Shown: in pieces, positions 1-9,393 of the stretch
Position numbering within the stretch: position 1 is the stretch's first letter
Layout: every line of letters begins with the position of its first letter
Assembly: GCF_004010955.1 (NCBI RefSeq)
Contig: NZ_CP025227.1
Span: 2,418,001 to 2,482,000, forward strand
Length of the DNA stretch: 64,000 nucleotides
Direction of reading: 5' to 3'
From: Actinomyces wuliandei
GTDB lineage: Bacteria; Actinomycetota; Actinomycetes; Actinomycetales; Actinomycetaceae
The notes under the pieces: model-generated
Seen by the model: only the letters and a program-made list of their open reading frames with translations
What the model was told of the DNA's origin: nothing
The model's database searches: none
Translations under genes and position numbers: made by a program

Positions 1-1389
1 CGTTGACGTGCCCTCCACCCAGCGCCACGCCCCCAGGTCGACCTCCGGGTCAGCCTCCCCGTCCGTTTCCACGTCGGCTTCCAGGTCTGCCCCGGTACCT
101 GTGGGAGACGGGGACGCAGCACCCTCTTGCGCCCCGGCCCCCCCCTCCACACCGGTACCGAGATCCTCACCCGACCCTGCCACCAGGGCCGTGGACTGGA
201 GGACAGGCAGGTGGTCGGTGCTGAGGTCCTGCACGCGCACGCGCAGCGCCGTGACCGCACCGGCACCGTCCCTGCCGGTGGTACCGACCAGGTCGTCCAG
301 GTCCGAGGCGCTCAGCCCGGACCGGGTCACGGCCCCTCCCGCTGTCAGGGCACCCTCGCCGAAGGCTCCTTGGAGCCTGGAGACCTCCGTGGGTCCGGGC
401 CTGCGCTCCGGCCCCCAGGAGGCCCCCTCCAGGTCAGCGATGACGGCCAGGGGCAGTCTCAGGCTGGTGCCTGCCTCCAGGTCACCCATGTAGGACAGGA
501 CGGTGGTCCCAGGGCCTCGAAGCAGGTCCCGGGACAGGGTCAGGCCCAGCTCTGGCTCAGTCGTCCGCGTCCTCGCGGGCGCCCACCCCTGTCCCGTCAC
601 CACAGGCACCGCCCCCGTGAGGGCGGTGGCCACGACCACGGCGACCGTCCCCATGACCAGGCCTAGCCTGCGTCTTGCCGCACTGGGGCCGTGGGAGGGT
701 CCGGGGTCGTGACTGCGTGAGGGCCAGTAGCGGGCGGGGGCGGAGGTGACCACCAGGGCCGTCAGGCACAGCGCCGCGCCCGCCAGGCACAACCGTGGCG
801 GGTCCTGACCCCGGACCACCACGGGCACGAGGAGGGCTGCGGCCGGAACCAGCCCGGTCAGCCCGACGACGTCCGCCCCACCTGCGGACACCAGGGCGCA
901 GGCCCACGACAGCAGCAGGCAGACGGTGAGGAGCCCCGACCCCAGGGCCGCAGAGACCTCCAGGGGCGGCACGCCTGTGGCCAGCTCCTGACCTACCAGG
1001 CGCGCCGTCCCAGCCGGGTCCTGCCACCACACCGAGGCACGCGACCACCCCAGGACGGCGAGCAGCACGCAGGCCGCCGACGCCAGCCCCGCCGTCAGCC
1101 CCAGGGCCGGGCGGGAGGGCCAGAGGCTGCGCACCGCTCCCGGGACCAGCAGGGCCGAGGCGGCCACGGCCAGGACCTGGAGCTGCCAGGCGCCGGGAAG
1201 CAGCACCGGCTCGACCGCACGCGCCCCAACCCACCACAGTGCGGTGACAAGAAGCGCCGCCAGGAGCGGCTGCCAGCGGCCGGGCTCGGTCAGGACACGG
1301 GTCGCGGGGCTGAGCGGACGCAGCCGCTCAACAGAGCGCGAGGGCTGCGGCCGCACACGTGTCCTGCCACGTCCCGGCCCAGGCCTCAC
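1..1389 (-). CDS. TgpA-like transglutaminase-family membrane protein (3' end beyond window)
   Basis: An open frame runs from a GTG at 1389 to the left edge with no stop, about 463 codons. The start overlaps the stop of the DUF58 gene as GTGA, so the two are probably translationally coupled. The visible part has an Arg-rich N-terminus, then at least five or six hydrophobic helices (about residues 40-260, for example LVVTSAPARYW near the end of the block), a further helix, then a soluble stretch rich in Asp, Glu and Gly. This matches the N-terminal membrane region (DUF3488/TgpA_N) of proteins that carry an extracytoplasmic transglutaminase-like domain; that catalytic domain would lie off the window and is not seen. 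MoxR-DUF58-TgpA is a recurrent actinobacterial trio. The family assignment rests on topology and context. Confidence 0.75.
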   Translation of the reverse strand, partial: MRPGPGRGRTRVRPQPSRSVERLRPLSPATRVLTEPGRWQPLLAALLVTALWWVGARAVEPVLLPGAWQLQVLAVAASALLVPGAVRSLWPSRPALGLTAGLASAACVLLAVLGWSRASVWWQDPAGTARLVGQELATGVPPLEVSAALGSGLLTVCLLLSWACALVSAGGADVVGLTGLVPAAALLVPVVVRGQDPPRLCLAGAALCLTALVVTSAPARYWPSRSHDPGPSHGPSAARRRLGLVMGTVAVVVATALTGAVPVVTGQGWAPARTRTTEPELGLTLSRDLLRGPGTTVLSYMGDLEAGTSLRLPLAVIADLEGASWGPERRPGPTEVSRLQGAFGEGALTAGGAVTRSGLSASDLDDLVGTTGRDGAGAVTALRVRVQDLSTDHLPVLQSTALVAGSGEDLGTGVEGGAGAQEGAASPSPTGTGADLEADVETDGEADPEVDLGAWRWVEGTST

Positions 1390-2774
1390 CTGCCACCTCC
1401 CTCCCGGGCGGCTGGCACGTGCAGCACCTGCCAGCCCTGCGGGACCTCACTAGCAGCCTCGCAGGCCATCGGCTCCTGCCCGCCGTCCGCCGCATCACCG
1501 ACAAGAACCAGGGTCCCACGCACAGCCGGGTCCAGGAACGAGCAGCCGGCGTCACGGCTGCTGCGACGGGCGGCAGCAGCCCGACCTCCGTCCTGCGCCC
1601 CGGGCGAGGCAGCGGCCTGGACGACGACATCGGCAGCAACGACATCAGCGGCGAGGCCTGTCCGGCGCCCGGCCTGGACCTGCCGGCCGCCAGGCAGCAC
1701 CGCCCCCTGGTCCCGCAGCGCGGCCGGGACCACCGAGGCGACGTCGCTGCCGCGCAGGTCCAGCTGCGCCAGGACCCGCAGGAGAGCGACGAAGCCTGCC
1801 CCCTCCACCTCCCACTGCAGAAGACGGCCCCTGTCGGCCTCGTCGGCTGCGGCGGGAAGAACCAGCACGGCCAGGCCCAGGTCACGGTACCGGGTGGACC
1901 ACTCCTGAATGATCCCGGCCGCCACGGACACGACGGTCTCAGCCTCCTCGTGACTGGCACACGCCCCGGGTCCCGCCAGGAGGGCAAGACGGGCACGGGG
2001 GCGGGACTCCCGCTCCCGGTCGCTGACAAGGAGACGGTCAACCCGGGCGGACTGCTTCCAGTGGACGAGTGCCAACATGTCACCAGGGCGGTAGTCGCGC
2101 AGGGCGCCGGGCAGCTCCCCGCCCTCACTGCCGGGATGCTGCTGCCCCGGCGCAGGCCCCAGCACCGCAGCAAGCTCCTCCTCCAGGGCCACCGGCCGGG
2201 GCAGCACCAGGACCGTGGCCGACACGCCCAGCGGCAGGCTCGCACGAGCCAGGCCCAGCGGCTCCCACAGGACAAGACGCGAGACGCCCACGGCCACAGG
2301 GCCGCGCCGGGCGGCCTCCACGCCCAGCAAGGAGCCTCGGCGGCCCAGGGGCACCAGGGTGGAGACACCGTCCACCCTCCACAGGGCCCAGGCGGGCACG
2401 GCCACGGGCAGCCGCAGCCCTGCGTGCACGCCCACCAGCACCCGTTCTCCCACCTGGGGCAGGGCGGGCAGGTCCAGCCGCACCCAGGGACGGGCCACGG
2501 CGTTGACCAGGGCCGTGCCGCCCACAACGGCCAGGGACACCAGGACCGGTGCCGCCAGGACCAGGGCGGCACCGGCAAGCAGGCGCAGGCCCGTCAGCCA
2601 CCAGGCACCCGCCAGGACAGCCCCCACCACCACCAGCCCCCAGCCCTGAGGCGTGGGAGCAGCCCAGGGGACACCCCGTTGCGCTCGGAGGCGGTGGTGC
2701 TCCACCGCAGTAGTCACCGGAGTACTCACCGGGCTGCACCTCCTGCGTCCTTCCTGCGTCTTCTGCCTACCCAC
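1386..2774 (-). CDS. DUF58 domain-containing protein
   Basis: A 462-residue protein with two N-terminal membrane helices (about residues 45-85) and a cytoplasmic part carrying the DUF58 signature: RDYRPGDMLALVHWKQSAR near residue 230, followed by LLVSDRERE. DUF58 proteins are paired with MoxR AAA+ ATPases and are thought to take part in chaperoning or assembly of membrane or secreted complexes; the biochemical role is not settled. It lies 51 bases downstream of moxR and its stop overlaps the next start, so moxR, this gene and the TgpA-like gene form one operon. Confidence 0.85.
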   Translation of the reverse strand: MGRQKTQEGRRRCSPVSTPVTTAVEHHRLRAQRGVPWAAPTPQGWGLVVVGAVLAGAWWLTGLRLLAGAALVLAAPVLVSLAVVGGTALVNAVARPWVRLDLPALPQVGERVLVGVHAGLRLPVAVPAWALWRVDGVSTLVPLGRRGSLLGVEAARRGPVAVGVSRLVLWEPLGLARASLPLGVSATVLVLPRPVALEEELAAVLGPAPGQQHPGSEGGELPGALRDYRPGDMLALVHWKQSARVDRLLVSDRERESRPRARLALLAGPGACASHEEAETVVSVAAGIIQEWSTRYRDLGLAVLVLPAAADEADRGRLLQWEVEGAGFVALLRVLAQLDLRGSDVASVVPAALRDQGAVLPGGRQVQAGRRTGLAADVVAADVVVQAAASPGAQDGGRAAAARRSSRDAGCSFLDPAVRGTLVLVGDAADGGQEPMACEAASEVPQGWQVLHVPAAREGGGR

Positions 2775-2825
2775 CTGCCGCGCACCCGTCGTGGGCAGGG
2801 CCAGGCACCCCCGGACCGGGAGCCG

Positions 2826-3926
2826 TCACAAGCCCGGGACCGGTGTGCGCGACACGATCTGGGCCAGGACCTCACCGGCTGCCTGGTGCGCCTGGGCCGC
2901 CGAGGCGAACCGGCCGGCAGGCACCAGGCGGTGGGTCAGGACCGCGTCAGCCACCTGGGCGACGTCGTCGGGAGAGACGAAGCCCCGCCCGGCTGCGGCC
3001 GCCCGGGCACGCGCCAGGGCCGCCAGCTGCAGGCCCGCCCGGGGGCTGGCCCCCAGGGTCAGCCCCCGGGCGTGACGGGTCGCAGCGACCAGGGCCACGA
3101 TGTAGGCCGCGACCGGCTCAGCCAGGTGCAGCCGGGCGACCGCGCTGCGCGCCCGGCGCACGTCCTCGGCGCAGGCCAGTGCCCTCAGCGCGTCCAGCGG
3201 GTCCGCGCCAGCGCGGTCAGTGTGCATGGCGGTCTCCGCCGCCGCGTCCGGGTAGCCCATGGAGATACGGGTCATGAAGCGGTCGCGCTGGGCCTCGGGG
3301 AGCCGGTAGGTCCCCTCCATGTCCAAGGGGTTCTGGGTGGCGACGACCATGAAGGGGTCGGGCAGCGCCAGGCTCCTGCCCTCCACGCTCACCTGGTCCT
3401 CCCCCATGGCCTCCAGGAGGGCGGACTGGGTCCGCGGGGTCGCGCGGTTGACCTCGTCAGCGACGACGACGTTGGCGAAGACAGGCCCGGGGTGGAAGCG
3501 GAACTCCCTGGTGGACTGGTCGTAGACGCTGACCCCGGTGATGTCGGCGGGCAGCAGGTCCGAGGTGAACTGGATGCGGGACACGCTCAGGTCCAGGCAG
3601 CGAGCCAGTGCCGAGGCCAGCGTGGTCTTACCCACCCCCGGGACGTCCTCAATGAGGAGGTGGCCGCCAGCCAGGAGAGTGGCCACGGCGGTCTGCACGG
3701 CCTGGGTCTTGCCGACCACGACCGACTCCACCTGCTGGCGCAGAGCCCGGGCCAAAGCGGTCAGGGCCTGGAGGGACAGCTCCTGCACGCCCGGCTCCTG
3801 AGCGCACGCACGCGGGTCAGCGGGGGAGACCGCGAGCCGGGCACCCCTACCCGCGCCAGGGCCGGGGAACGGCACCGAGGCTGGGGACACCGCAGAGGAC
3901 ACGGCAGGAGATGCTGCGCTGGTCAT
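2826..3926 (-). CDS. MoxR-family AAA+ ATPase
   Basis: A 366-residue AAA+ ATPase. Walker A is EDVPGVGKTT near residue 97, Walker B is VVADEVNRA near residue 155, and sensor 1 is in VVATQNPLDMEGTYRLPEAQ, which is characteristic of MoxR proteins. The first 60 residues or so are low-complexity and probably disordered. MoxR ATPases act as chaperones for partner proteins, here presumably the DUF58 and TgpA-like products downstream. The ATG at 3926 is the first start in frame that precedes the conserved core. Confidence 0.92.
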   Translation of the reverse strand: MTSAASPAVSSAVSPASVPFPGPGAGRGARLAVSPADPRACAQEPGVQELSLQALTALARALRQQVESVVVGKTQAVQTAVATLLAGGHLLIEDVPGVGKTTLASALARCLDLSVSRIQFTSDLLPADITGVSVYDQSTREFRFHPGPVFANVVVADEVNRATPRTQSALLEAMGEDQVSVEGRSLALPDPFMVVATQNPLDMEGTYRLPEAQRDRFMTRISMGYPDAAAETAMHTDRAGADPLDALRALACAEDVRRARSAVARLHLAEPVAAYIVALVAATRHARGLTLGASPRAGLQLAALARARAAAAGRGFVSPDDVAQVADAVLTHRLVPAGRFASAAQAHQAAGEVLAQIVSRTPVPGL

Positions 3927-4003
3927 GGCACGATCATGTCACGGCCAGCGCAGCACCGCGCCAGGCGTGCCTCCCAGGCGCACGCCTGGCAGACCTGGAC
4001 GTC

Positions 4004-6712
4004 CTACTCCTCCACCGGCGAGAGCACCGCCGTGCGCCCCGCCTCCAGGCGCGCCACCGGCACCCGGAAAGGCGAGCAGGACACGTAGTCCAGACCCGCA
4101 CGGTGGAAGAAGCCGATGGACTCCGGGTCCCCGCCGTGCTCACCACACACACCCAGCTTGAGCCCAGGCCTGGCGGAGCGTCCCCGCTGCGCCCCGAGCT
4201 CCACCATGTGGCCTACCCCTCGCTCGTCAATGGTCTCGAAGGGGGAGACGCCAAAGACCCCCTCCTCCAGGTACTCCCTGAAGAAGGTGCCCTCCACGTC
4301 GTCGCGGGAGAATCCCCAGGTGGTCTGGGTCAGGTCGTTGGTGCCGAAGGAGAAGAAGTCCGCCTCCTCCGCGATCGTGTCCGCGCTCACCGCCGCCCGC
4401 GGCAGCTCGATCATGCAGCCCACCGGGAAGGCCAGCTCGTACCCGGTCTCCCTGGACACCTCAGCCAGGACGGCCTCAGCACGCTCCCGCGCGATCTGGA
4501 GCTCGCGGACACTGCCAACCAGCGGGATCATGATCTCCGGGCGGGGACTCCCCCCAGCCCGCAGACGCTCGACCGCCGCCTCAGCCACGGCCCGCACCTG
4601 CAGCTCGATCAGCCCGGGCATGGTCAGCAGGAGACGCACACCGCGCAGCCCCAGCATCGGGTTGGCCTCGTGGTAGCGACGCACCACGGCCAGCAGCTCC
4701 TCGTCGGCCGGGTCCAGGGTGCCGCGCTCGCGGTCCAGGGCGACCGTGACGCTCAGCTCAGTGAGGTCGGGGAGGAACTCGTGCAGAGGCGGGTCGATGA
4801 GACGCACCGTCATGGGCCGCCCGTCCATGGTCTCCAGCATCTGCACGAAGTCGCCCTTCTGCAGCGGCAGGAGCGCCGCCAGGGCGCGCTCGCGCTCCTC
4901 CTGGGTCCCGGCCAGGATGAGGTTCTGGACATAGCGCTTGCGCTCACCCAGGAACATGTGCTCGGTACGGCACAGACCCACCCCCTGGGCACCACGGTGG
5001 ATGGCGTGACGGGCGTCGTCGGGGGTGTCCGCGTTGGCCCTCACCTCCAGGCGGCGGACCTTGTCCGCGTGCCGCATGAGCCGGTGCACGCTGGTGACCA
5101 GCTCACGGGTGTCCACGTCGCCGGCCGCCTCCAGCGCCTCCTCCAGGCCACGGCGCAGGTAGGTCATGACCGGGGAGTCCACCACCGCGACCTCACCGAG
5201 GAACACCTCGCCGGTGGTCCCGTCAATGGCGATGACGTCCTGGCCGGTCAGGACCTCCTCACGGCCAGCCACTCGCAGCGTCTTGGCCGCAGCATCCACC
5301 TCCAGGGCCTCGGCACCGCACACGCAGGTCTTGCCCATGCCGCGGGCCACGACGGCGGCGTGGGAGGTCTTGCCGCCCCGCGCGGTAAGCACGCCGGAGG
5401 CGGCCACCATACCGGGCAGGTCGTCAGGGTTGGTCTCCCGGCGCACGAGGATGACGGACTCTCCCGCCTCGGAGCGGGCCACAGCCTCCTCGTTGTCGAA
5501 GACGACGTGCCCCACGGCCGCCCCCGGGGAGGCGGGCATGGCCCGGGTGAGCAGGTCCCGGTCGGTCTCACCGTTGAACTGGGGGAACATCAGCTGGGTG
5601 AGCTGGTCCCCGGTGACACGGGTCAGGGCCTCGTCCATGGTGATGAGCCTCTCGTCCACCAGCTGGGTGGCCACCCGGAAGGCCGCGGCGGCGGTGCGCT
5701 TGCCCACCCGGGTCTGCAGGAGCCAGAGGCGGCCGCGCTCAATGGTGAACTCGATGTCACACAGGTCGCGGTAGTGGGTCTCCAGCTTGCGCATCACCGA
5801 GCGCAGCTCGTCGTAGGAGGCCTTGTCCAGGTGCTCCAGGTCGGCCAGGGACAGGGTGTTGCGGATGCCTGCGACGACGTCCTCGCCCTGGGCGTTGACC
5901 AGGTAGTCGCCGTAGACGCCCGAGCGCCCGGTGGAGGGGTCGCGGGTGAAGCACACACCGGTCCCGGAGGTCTGGCCCATGTTGCCGAAGACCATGGTGC
6001 ACACGTTGACGGCCGTCCCCAGGTCGTGGGGGATCTTCTCCCGGCGGCGGTAGATGTGGGCGCGCTCGGTGTTCCAGGAGCGGAAGACGGCCTCGGTGGC
6101 CATGTCGAGCTGGGCGCGCGGGTCCTGGGGGAAGTCGATGCCCGCGTGCTCGCGCACAATCGCCTTGTACTCCTCCACCAGCTCGGTCAGCGCCTCCACC
6201 TCCAGCTCGTAGTCCAGGGCGATGCCCCTGGCCTCCTTCTTGGCCTCCAGGGCGTCAGAGAAGTGGTCCCCGTCGATGTCCAGGACGGTCTTGCCGAACA
6301 TCTGGATGAGACGCCGGTAGGAGTCCCAGGCAAAGCGCGCGTCCCCACTGGCTGCGGCCAGGCCCTCCACGGAGGAGTCGTTGAGGCCGATGTTGAGGAC
6401 GGTCTCCATCATGCCGGGCATGGAGAACTTCGCCCCGGAGCGCACCGAGACCAGCAGGGGGTCCTGGGCGGCACCCAGCCCGCGGCCGAGCTCCTCCTCC
6501 ACCTCGCGCAGCGCGGTGGTGACCTGGACCGCCAGCTCGTCAGGGACCTCACCGTCGGCCAGGTAGGCGCGGCAGGCGTCCGTGGTGATGGTGAAACCCG
6601 GAGGGACAGGCAGGCCCAGGCGGGTCATCTCAGCCAGGTTGGCCCCCTTGCCGCCCAGGAGGTCCTTCTGGTCCTTGTCCCCCTCGCTGAAGCGGTACAC
6701 GTACTTGGGCAT
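4004..6712 (-). CDS. ppdK: Pyruvate, phosphate dikinase
   Basis: A 902-residue enzyme, normal length for PPDK, which interconverts pyruvate, ATP and Pi with PEP, AMP and PPi. Visible are the N-terminal nucleotide-binding motif LLGGKGANLAEM near residue 20, the phosphocarrier histidine in GGKTSHAAVVARGMGK near residue 452, the PEP-barrel motif GLCRTEHMFL near residue 580, and the catalytic cysteine region LGVCGEHGG near residue 860. It lets the cell use PPi or run glycolysis reversibly at this step. It stands alone, 77 bases before moxR; no regulatory-protein gene (DUF299) is in the window. Confidence 0.97.
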   Translation of the reverse strand: MPKYVYRFSEGDKDQKDLLGGKGANLAEMTRLGLPVPPGFTITTDACRAYLADGEVPDELAVQVTTALREVEEELGRGLGAAQDPLLVSVRSGAKFSMPGMMETVLNIGLNDSSVEGLAAASGDARFAWDSYRRLIQMFGKTVLDIDGDHFSDALEAKKEARGIALDYELEVEALTELVEEYKAIVREHAGIDFPQDPRAQLDMATEAVFRSWNTERAHIYRRREKIPHDLGTAVNVCTMVFGNMGQTSGTGVCFTRDPSTGRSGVYGDYLVNAQGEDVVAGIRNTLSLADLEHLDKASYDELRSVMRKLETHYRDLCDIEFTIERGRLWLLQTRVGKRTAAAAFRVATQLVDERLITMDEALTRVTGDQLTQLMFPQFNGETDRDLLTRAMPASPGAAVGHVVFDNEEAVARSEAGESVILVRRETNPDDLPGMVAASGVLTARGGKTSHAAVVARGMGKTCVCGAEALEVDAAAKTLRVAGREEVLTGQDVIAIDGTTGEVFLGEVAVVDSPVMTYLRRGLEEALEAAGDVDTRELVTSVHRLMRHADKVRRLEVRANADTPDDARHAIHRGAQGVGLCRTEHMFLGERKRYVQNLILAGTQEERERALAALLPLQKGDFVQMLETMDGRPMTVRLIDPPLHEFLPDLTELSVTVALDRERGTLDPADEELLAVVRRYHEANPMLGLRGVRLLLTMPGLIELQVRAVAEAAVERLRAGGSPRPEIMIPLVGSVRELQIARERAEAVLAEVSRETGYELAFPVGCMIELPRAAVSADTIAEEADFFSFGTNDLTQTTWGFSRDDVEGTFFREYLEEGVFGVSPFETIDERGVGHMVELGAQRGRSARPGLKLGVCGEHGGDPESIGFFHRAGLDYVSCSPFRVPVARLEAGRTAVLSPVEE

Positions 6713-6951
6713 CCTTACCTCTCTTCTCGTCGTGTCGTGGCTGTCGCGGTCGCCGCCGCGCTCCCGTGCGCACAGACAGGCTACTACACTAGTGTGACCT
6801 CAGTCCTAGAGACGAATGCTGGTTCTCACGGCGTTTCACGGTGGTTTCATGGTGCTTCTGACAGCGGATGGTCACAGTATCGACCACGCCAGGGCGCCAG
6901 GCACGCACCTGCTCCCAGGCGGAGGCGCCCGCACCCCTGGGCACGAGCACC

Positions 6952-6969
6952 TGTACACTCAGACGTACA
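6952..6969 (+). promoter_or_regulatory. Candidate YefM/YefM-YoeB operator
   Basis: TGTACA at 6952-6957 is followed by CGTACA at 6964-6969. Their centres are 12 bp apart. In E. coli the yefM-yoeB operator consists of TGTACA-core palindromes with this centre-to-centre distance. The pair also overlaps possible -10 hexamers (TACACT at 6954, TACATA at 6966) and lies 33 bases upstream of the antitoxin start, so binding would block transcription. The function is inferred from this match. Confidence 0.7.
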
Positions 6970-7001
6970 TACGACGACGCCCGGCACGAAGAGGAGCCGC
7001 C

Positions 7002-7259
7002 ATGAGGACCATGACCTACACCGAATCGCGCGCCCGCTACGCCGAGGTCCTTGACTCCGTGGTCAACGACTGCGAGGAGGTCGTCATCACCCGAGCAGGC
7101 CACGAGCCCGCCGTCATCGTCTCCCTGGCCGAGTACCAGTCCCTCAAGGAGACCGACTACCTCCTGCGCAACCCGGCCAACGCCCGGCACCTGATCAACG
7201 CGATCGCGCGCTCCGAGGCCGGGCAGGACGCCTACCACGACCTCATTGAGGTCGAATGA
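7002..7259 (+). CDS. yefM: YefM/Phd-family antitoxin
   Basis: 85 residues, the normal antitoxin length. It begins MRTMTYTESRARYAEVLDSV and contains VVITRAGHEPAVIVSLAEYQ, the Phd/YefM DNA-binding fold, followed by the C-terminal segment that wraps the toxin. A longer frame is open upstream, but the ATG at 7002 has GAGGAG at 6991-6996 and starts exactly at the family N-terminus. It is expected to bind YoeB and, with it, to repress its own promoter at the TGTACA sites just upstream. The toxin gene follows after one base. Confidence 0.95.
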   Translation: MRTMTYTESRARYAEVLDSVVNDCEEVVITRAGHEPAVIVSLAEYQSLKETDYLLRNPANARHLINAIARSEAGQDAYHDLIEVE

Positions 7260-7260
7260 C

Positions 7261-7524
7261 ATGGCGGTCGCATGGGACAACGACGCCTGGGAGGACTACC
7301 TCTGGTGGCAGAAGCAGGACCGTAAGACCCTCAGACGCATCAACCAGCTCCTCCGCGACATCCAGCGCGACGCGACCACCGGGACCGGCAGACCCGAGCC
7401 CCTGCGCTACAACCTGGCCGGGTACTGGTCGCGCCGCATCACCAGCGAGCACCGCCTTGTCTACCGTGTGGACGAGCGAGGAGACATCCACGTGCTCTCA
7501 TGCCGGTACCACTACGAGCGCTGA
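7261..7524 (+). CDS. yoeB: YoeB-family ribosome-dependent mRNA endonuclease toxin
   Basis: 87 residues starting at the ATG at 7261, one base after the yefM stop. It shares the YoeB pattern throughout: PEPLRYNLAGYWSRRITSEH and the ending CRYHYER. The residues needed for catalysis in E. coli YoeB (Glu46, Arg65 and the near-terminal His) are present as Glu46, Arg65 and His84. YoeB binds the ribosome and cleaves mRNA in the A site, slowing growth under stress. Both toxin and antitoxin look intact. Confidence 0.96.
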   Translation: MAVAWDNDAWEDYLWWQKQDRKTLRRINQLLRDIQRDATTGTGRPEPLRYNLAGYWSRRITSEHRLVYRVDERGDIHVLSCRYHYER

Positions 7525-7566
7525 CCGTCCCCAACCCCGGACATGATGCGCCCAGGCGCACCCAGG

Positions 7567-8145
7567 TCAGTCCTCCCAGGGGAACCGGGGCGGATCCTGC
7601 ACGTAACTGCCGACGCCACAGGAGAGGATCCGAATCCGCCACATCCGCCCACCGTCAACGACCACAGCGTGGCGCGGTCGGCTCCCGCCGTCGTACTCCT
7701 CGCACCAGGAGGGCATGTCCCCGTCAGCGGCACGTGCCAGGAACTCCTCCTGCATGACACGCTCCCCTCTGGTCTCCGGCTCGACCGTGAGGTCCGGGAC
7801 GGCCGTCGCGCTTACTGAGAGGCGGTCCGGCGCGCTGGCGTCTACGCTGCACACATACACGTCCTTGCCGGACAGCGTCTGGGCCTGGGCCACCGTCAGC
7901 GCAGGCGCCTCCTCCATTCCGGAGGCGCACAGCTCCTCAGCCTCCTGGGCGCTGACAGCAGGCGACGGGGAGGGTGGAGGGGAGTACCTCCCCCACCCCA
8001 TGGGGGAGGGCTCGACCCAGCCCTGGGACGCCGCTGCCGCGTAGCACAGCAGGCCACCACCCACCAGGCAGTGCAGGACCACCACCACGAGCGGCCAGAA
8101 GCCCGGACGCCACCGGCTGCTAGCCGACGCCGACCTAGCCGACAC
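7567..8145 (-). CDS. Hypothetical membrane-anchored protein next to trypsin-like protease
   Basis: 192 residues, unrecognised. It has a short Arg-containing N-terminus, one hydrophobic helix (about 15-40, FWPLVVVVLHCLVGGGLL), a Pro-rich linker and a probably extracytoplasmic domain of about 140 residues with several cysteines (CSVDAS, WCEEYDGG, LSCGVG) that could form disulfides. The GTG at 8145 overlaps the last 11 bases of the protease frame, so the two are likely one transcription unit. It may anchor or inhibit the protease, but nothing in the sequence proves this. Confidence 0.55.
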   Translation of the reverse strand: MSARSASASSRWRPGFWPLVVVVLHCLVGGGLLCYAAAASQGWVEPSPMGWGRYSPPPSPSPAVSAQEAEELCASGMEEAPALTVAQAQTLSGKDVYVCSVDASAPDRLSVSATAVPDLTVEPETRGERVMQEEFLARAADGDMPSWCEEYDGGSRPRHAVVVDGGRMWRIRILSCGVGSYVQDPPRFPWED

Positions 8146-9270
8146 TGACGTCCCTGTCCCACTCCCGGAGCCCAGACAGCTGTGTCACGGTATACATACA
8201 CCGCCCCGGATCAGACCCAAAGCCCGCGATGACCCCATAGGCGATCTGCCCGCCCCGTCCGTGCGTGAAGTGGGCGATGCCACCTGAGTCACCCTCCCCC
8301 ATCCCCTCGCAGTCCCGGCCCCCGTCCCGGTCACCGTCGTGGTGCGTCTCAGTGATCTGGCCCGCCCAGGCCACGCCTGTCCTCTCATTACCCATAATCC
8401 TGATGGTATTCACCCTGTAGACCACGAAGCGACACTGCTGCCCTGTCGTAGCACCGGACATGCACAGCTCGCGGCCCGCCGCCCTCATCCCGAAGAAGCC
8501 GTCGGTGATCGGCGCCGAGGACGAGGAGGAGACGTCGCCGTCATAGACCCGTGTCGCATAGCTGGACCCCCGCAGCAGCTGCCAGTCACCGTAGCGGTAG
8601 GCATTGGTCGGCCACGTGGTCGTATAGGTGGTCCCGACGAGCTCGGAGCTGTTCTCCCACCGACCTGTCCCGCAGTGCCCGGCCGTCAGCGAGTAGAAAT
8701 GACCGTCACGCTCAATCGGCACGCCCAGGCTGCACTGGGTCTCATCCTTCGTATTGAAGTCCCTGATGATCCGCGCTCCTGCGTAGTACGGGGCGGTGTC
8801 GTTCTCCCTGGTCCTCGCGGGCTCCTGGGCGGCCTCGTAGGAGACCCTGACCGGGACGCCGACCCCCTCCAGCGCGTCCAGGACTACCCGCCTCTCCTCC
8901 TGGCTGCGCCCTCCTGCGGACTCGGGCACCGTGAACGCAGCGCCGCTACCCCCTCGGCGTCCTCCGAGACCACGTAGACCTCGACCACCTGGCGGTCGGA
9001 GGTCAGCGCCACCCCGAGCACGGTGTCCGGGTGCTCCTGGGCCACGGACTCCGCAGCGTCCGCCAGCGCCGTGACCTCGGGCGGCTCCTCTCCGTACCAG
9101 ATGCGCTGGCCGCCCTCATCCTCGGTGTTGGTACCGATCGTGCTCCCAGTATCCTGATCCTGGTCACTAGCGTAGGTGGGGCTGAGTGCCGCCAGGCCCC
9201 CGTAGGCAACAATGGACAGAGCAAGCAGGACAATGAGTGCGGCCACCCTCCGCCTCGACACCACCATCAT
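8135..9270 (-). pseudogene. Secreted trypsin-like serine protease, frameshifted
   Basis: The N-terminal half (9270 to about 8950) encodes a signal peptide or anchor (RRRVAALIVLLALSIVAYGG) and a propeptide-like segment ending VVEVYVVSEDAEG. The C-terminal half, in another frame (about 8948 to 8135), encodes the S1 protease domain with YSLTAGHCGTG (catalytic His), a likely Asp in YRYGDWQL, and EGDSGGIAHF (catalytic Ser). The frames meet near a run of five C at 8949-8953 (G on the coding strand); one extra G would join them as EDAEGGSGAAFTVPESAG. The start at 9270 is preceded by AAGGGAGG. Neither half alone makes sense: one lacks the catalytic domain, the other lacks an export signal. Confidence 0.75.
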
Positions 9271-9393
9271 GGGAGCCCCTCCCTTCATCATTGAATGGCA
9301 CATGAGGTCTCTGACAGCATGACAGCGCAGTCACGAGTGCGGGCGGGCAGTGACAGCTCCCAGTACTCTTCCCCAGAGCTTCTCAGCGCTCAC

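Noticed and set aside
1359..7054. Very long open frames on the plus strand (for example 1359-4088 and 3911-7054)
   Set aside because: They are antisense to MoxR, DUF58 and PPDK, have low-complexity His/Gln/Gly-rich translations, and exist only because GC-rich codons give few stops on the opposite strand.
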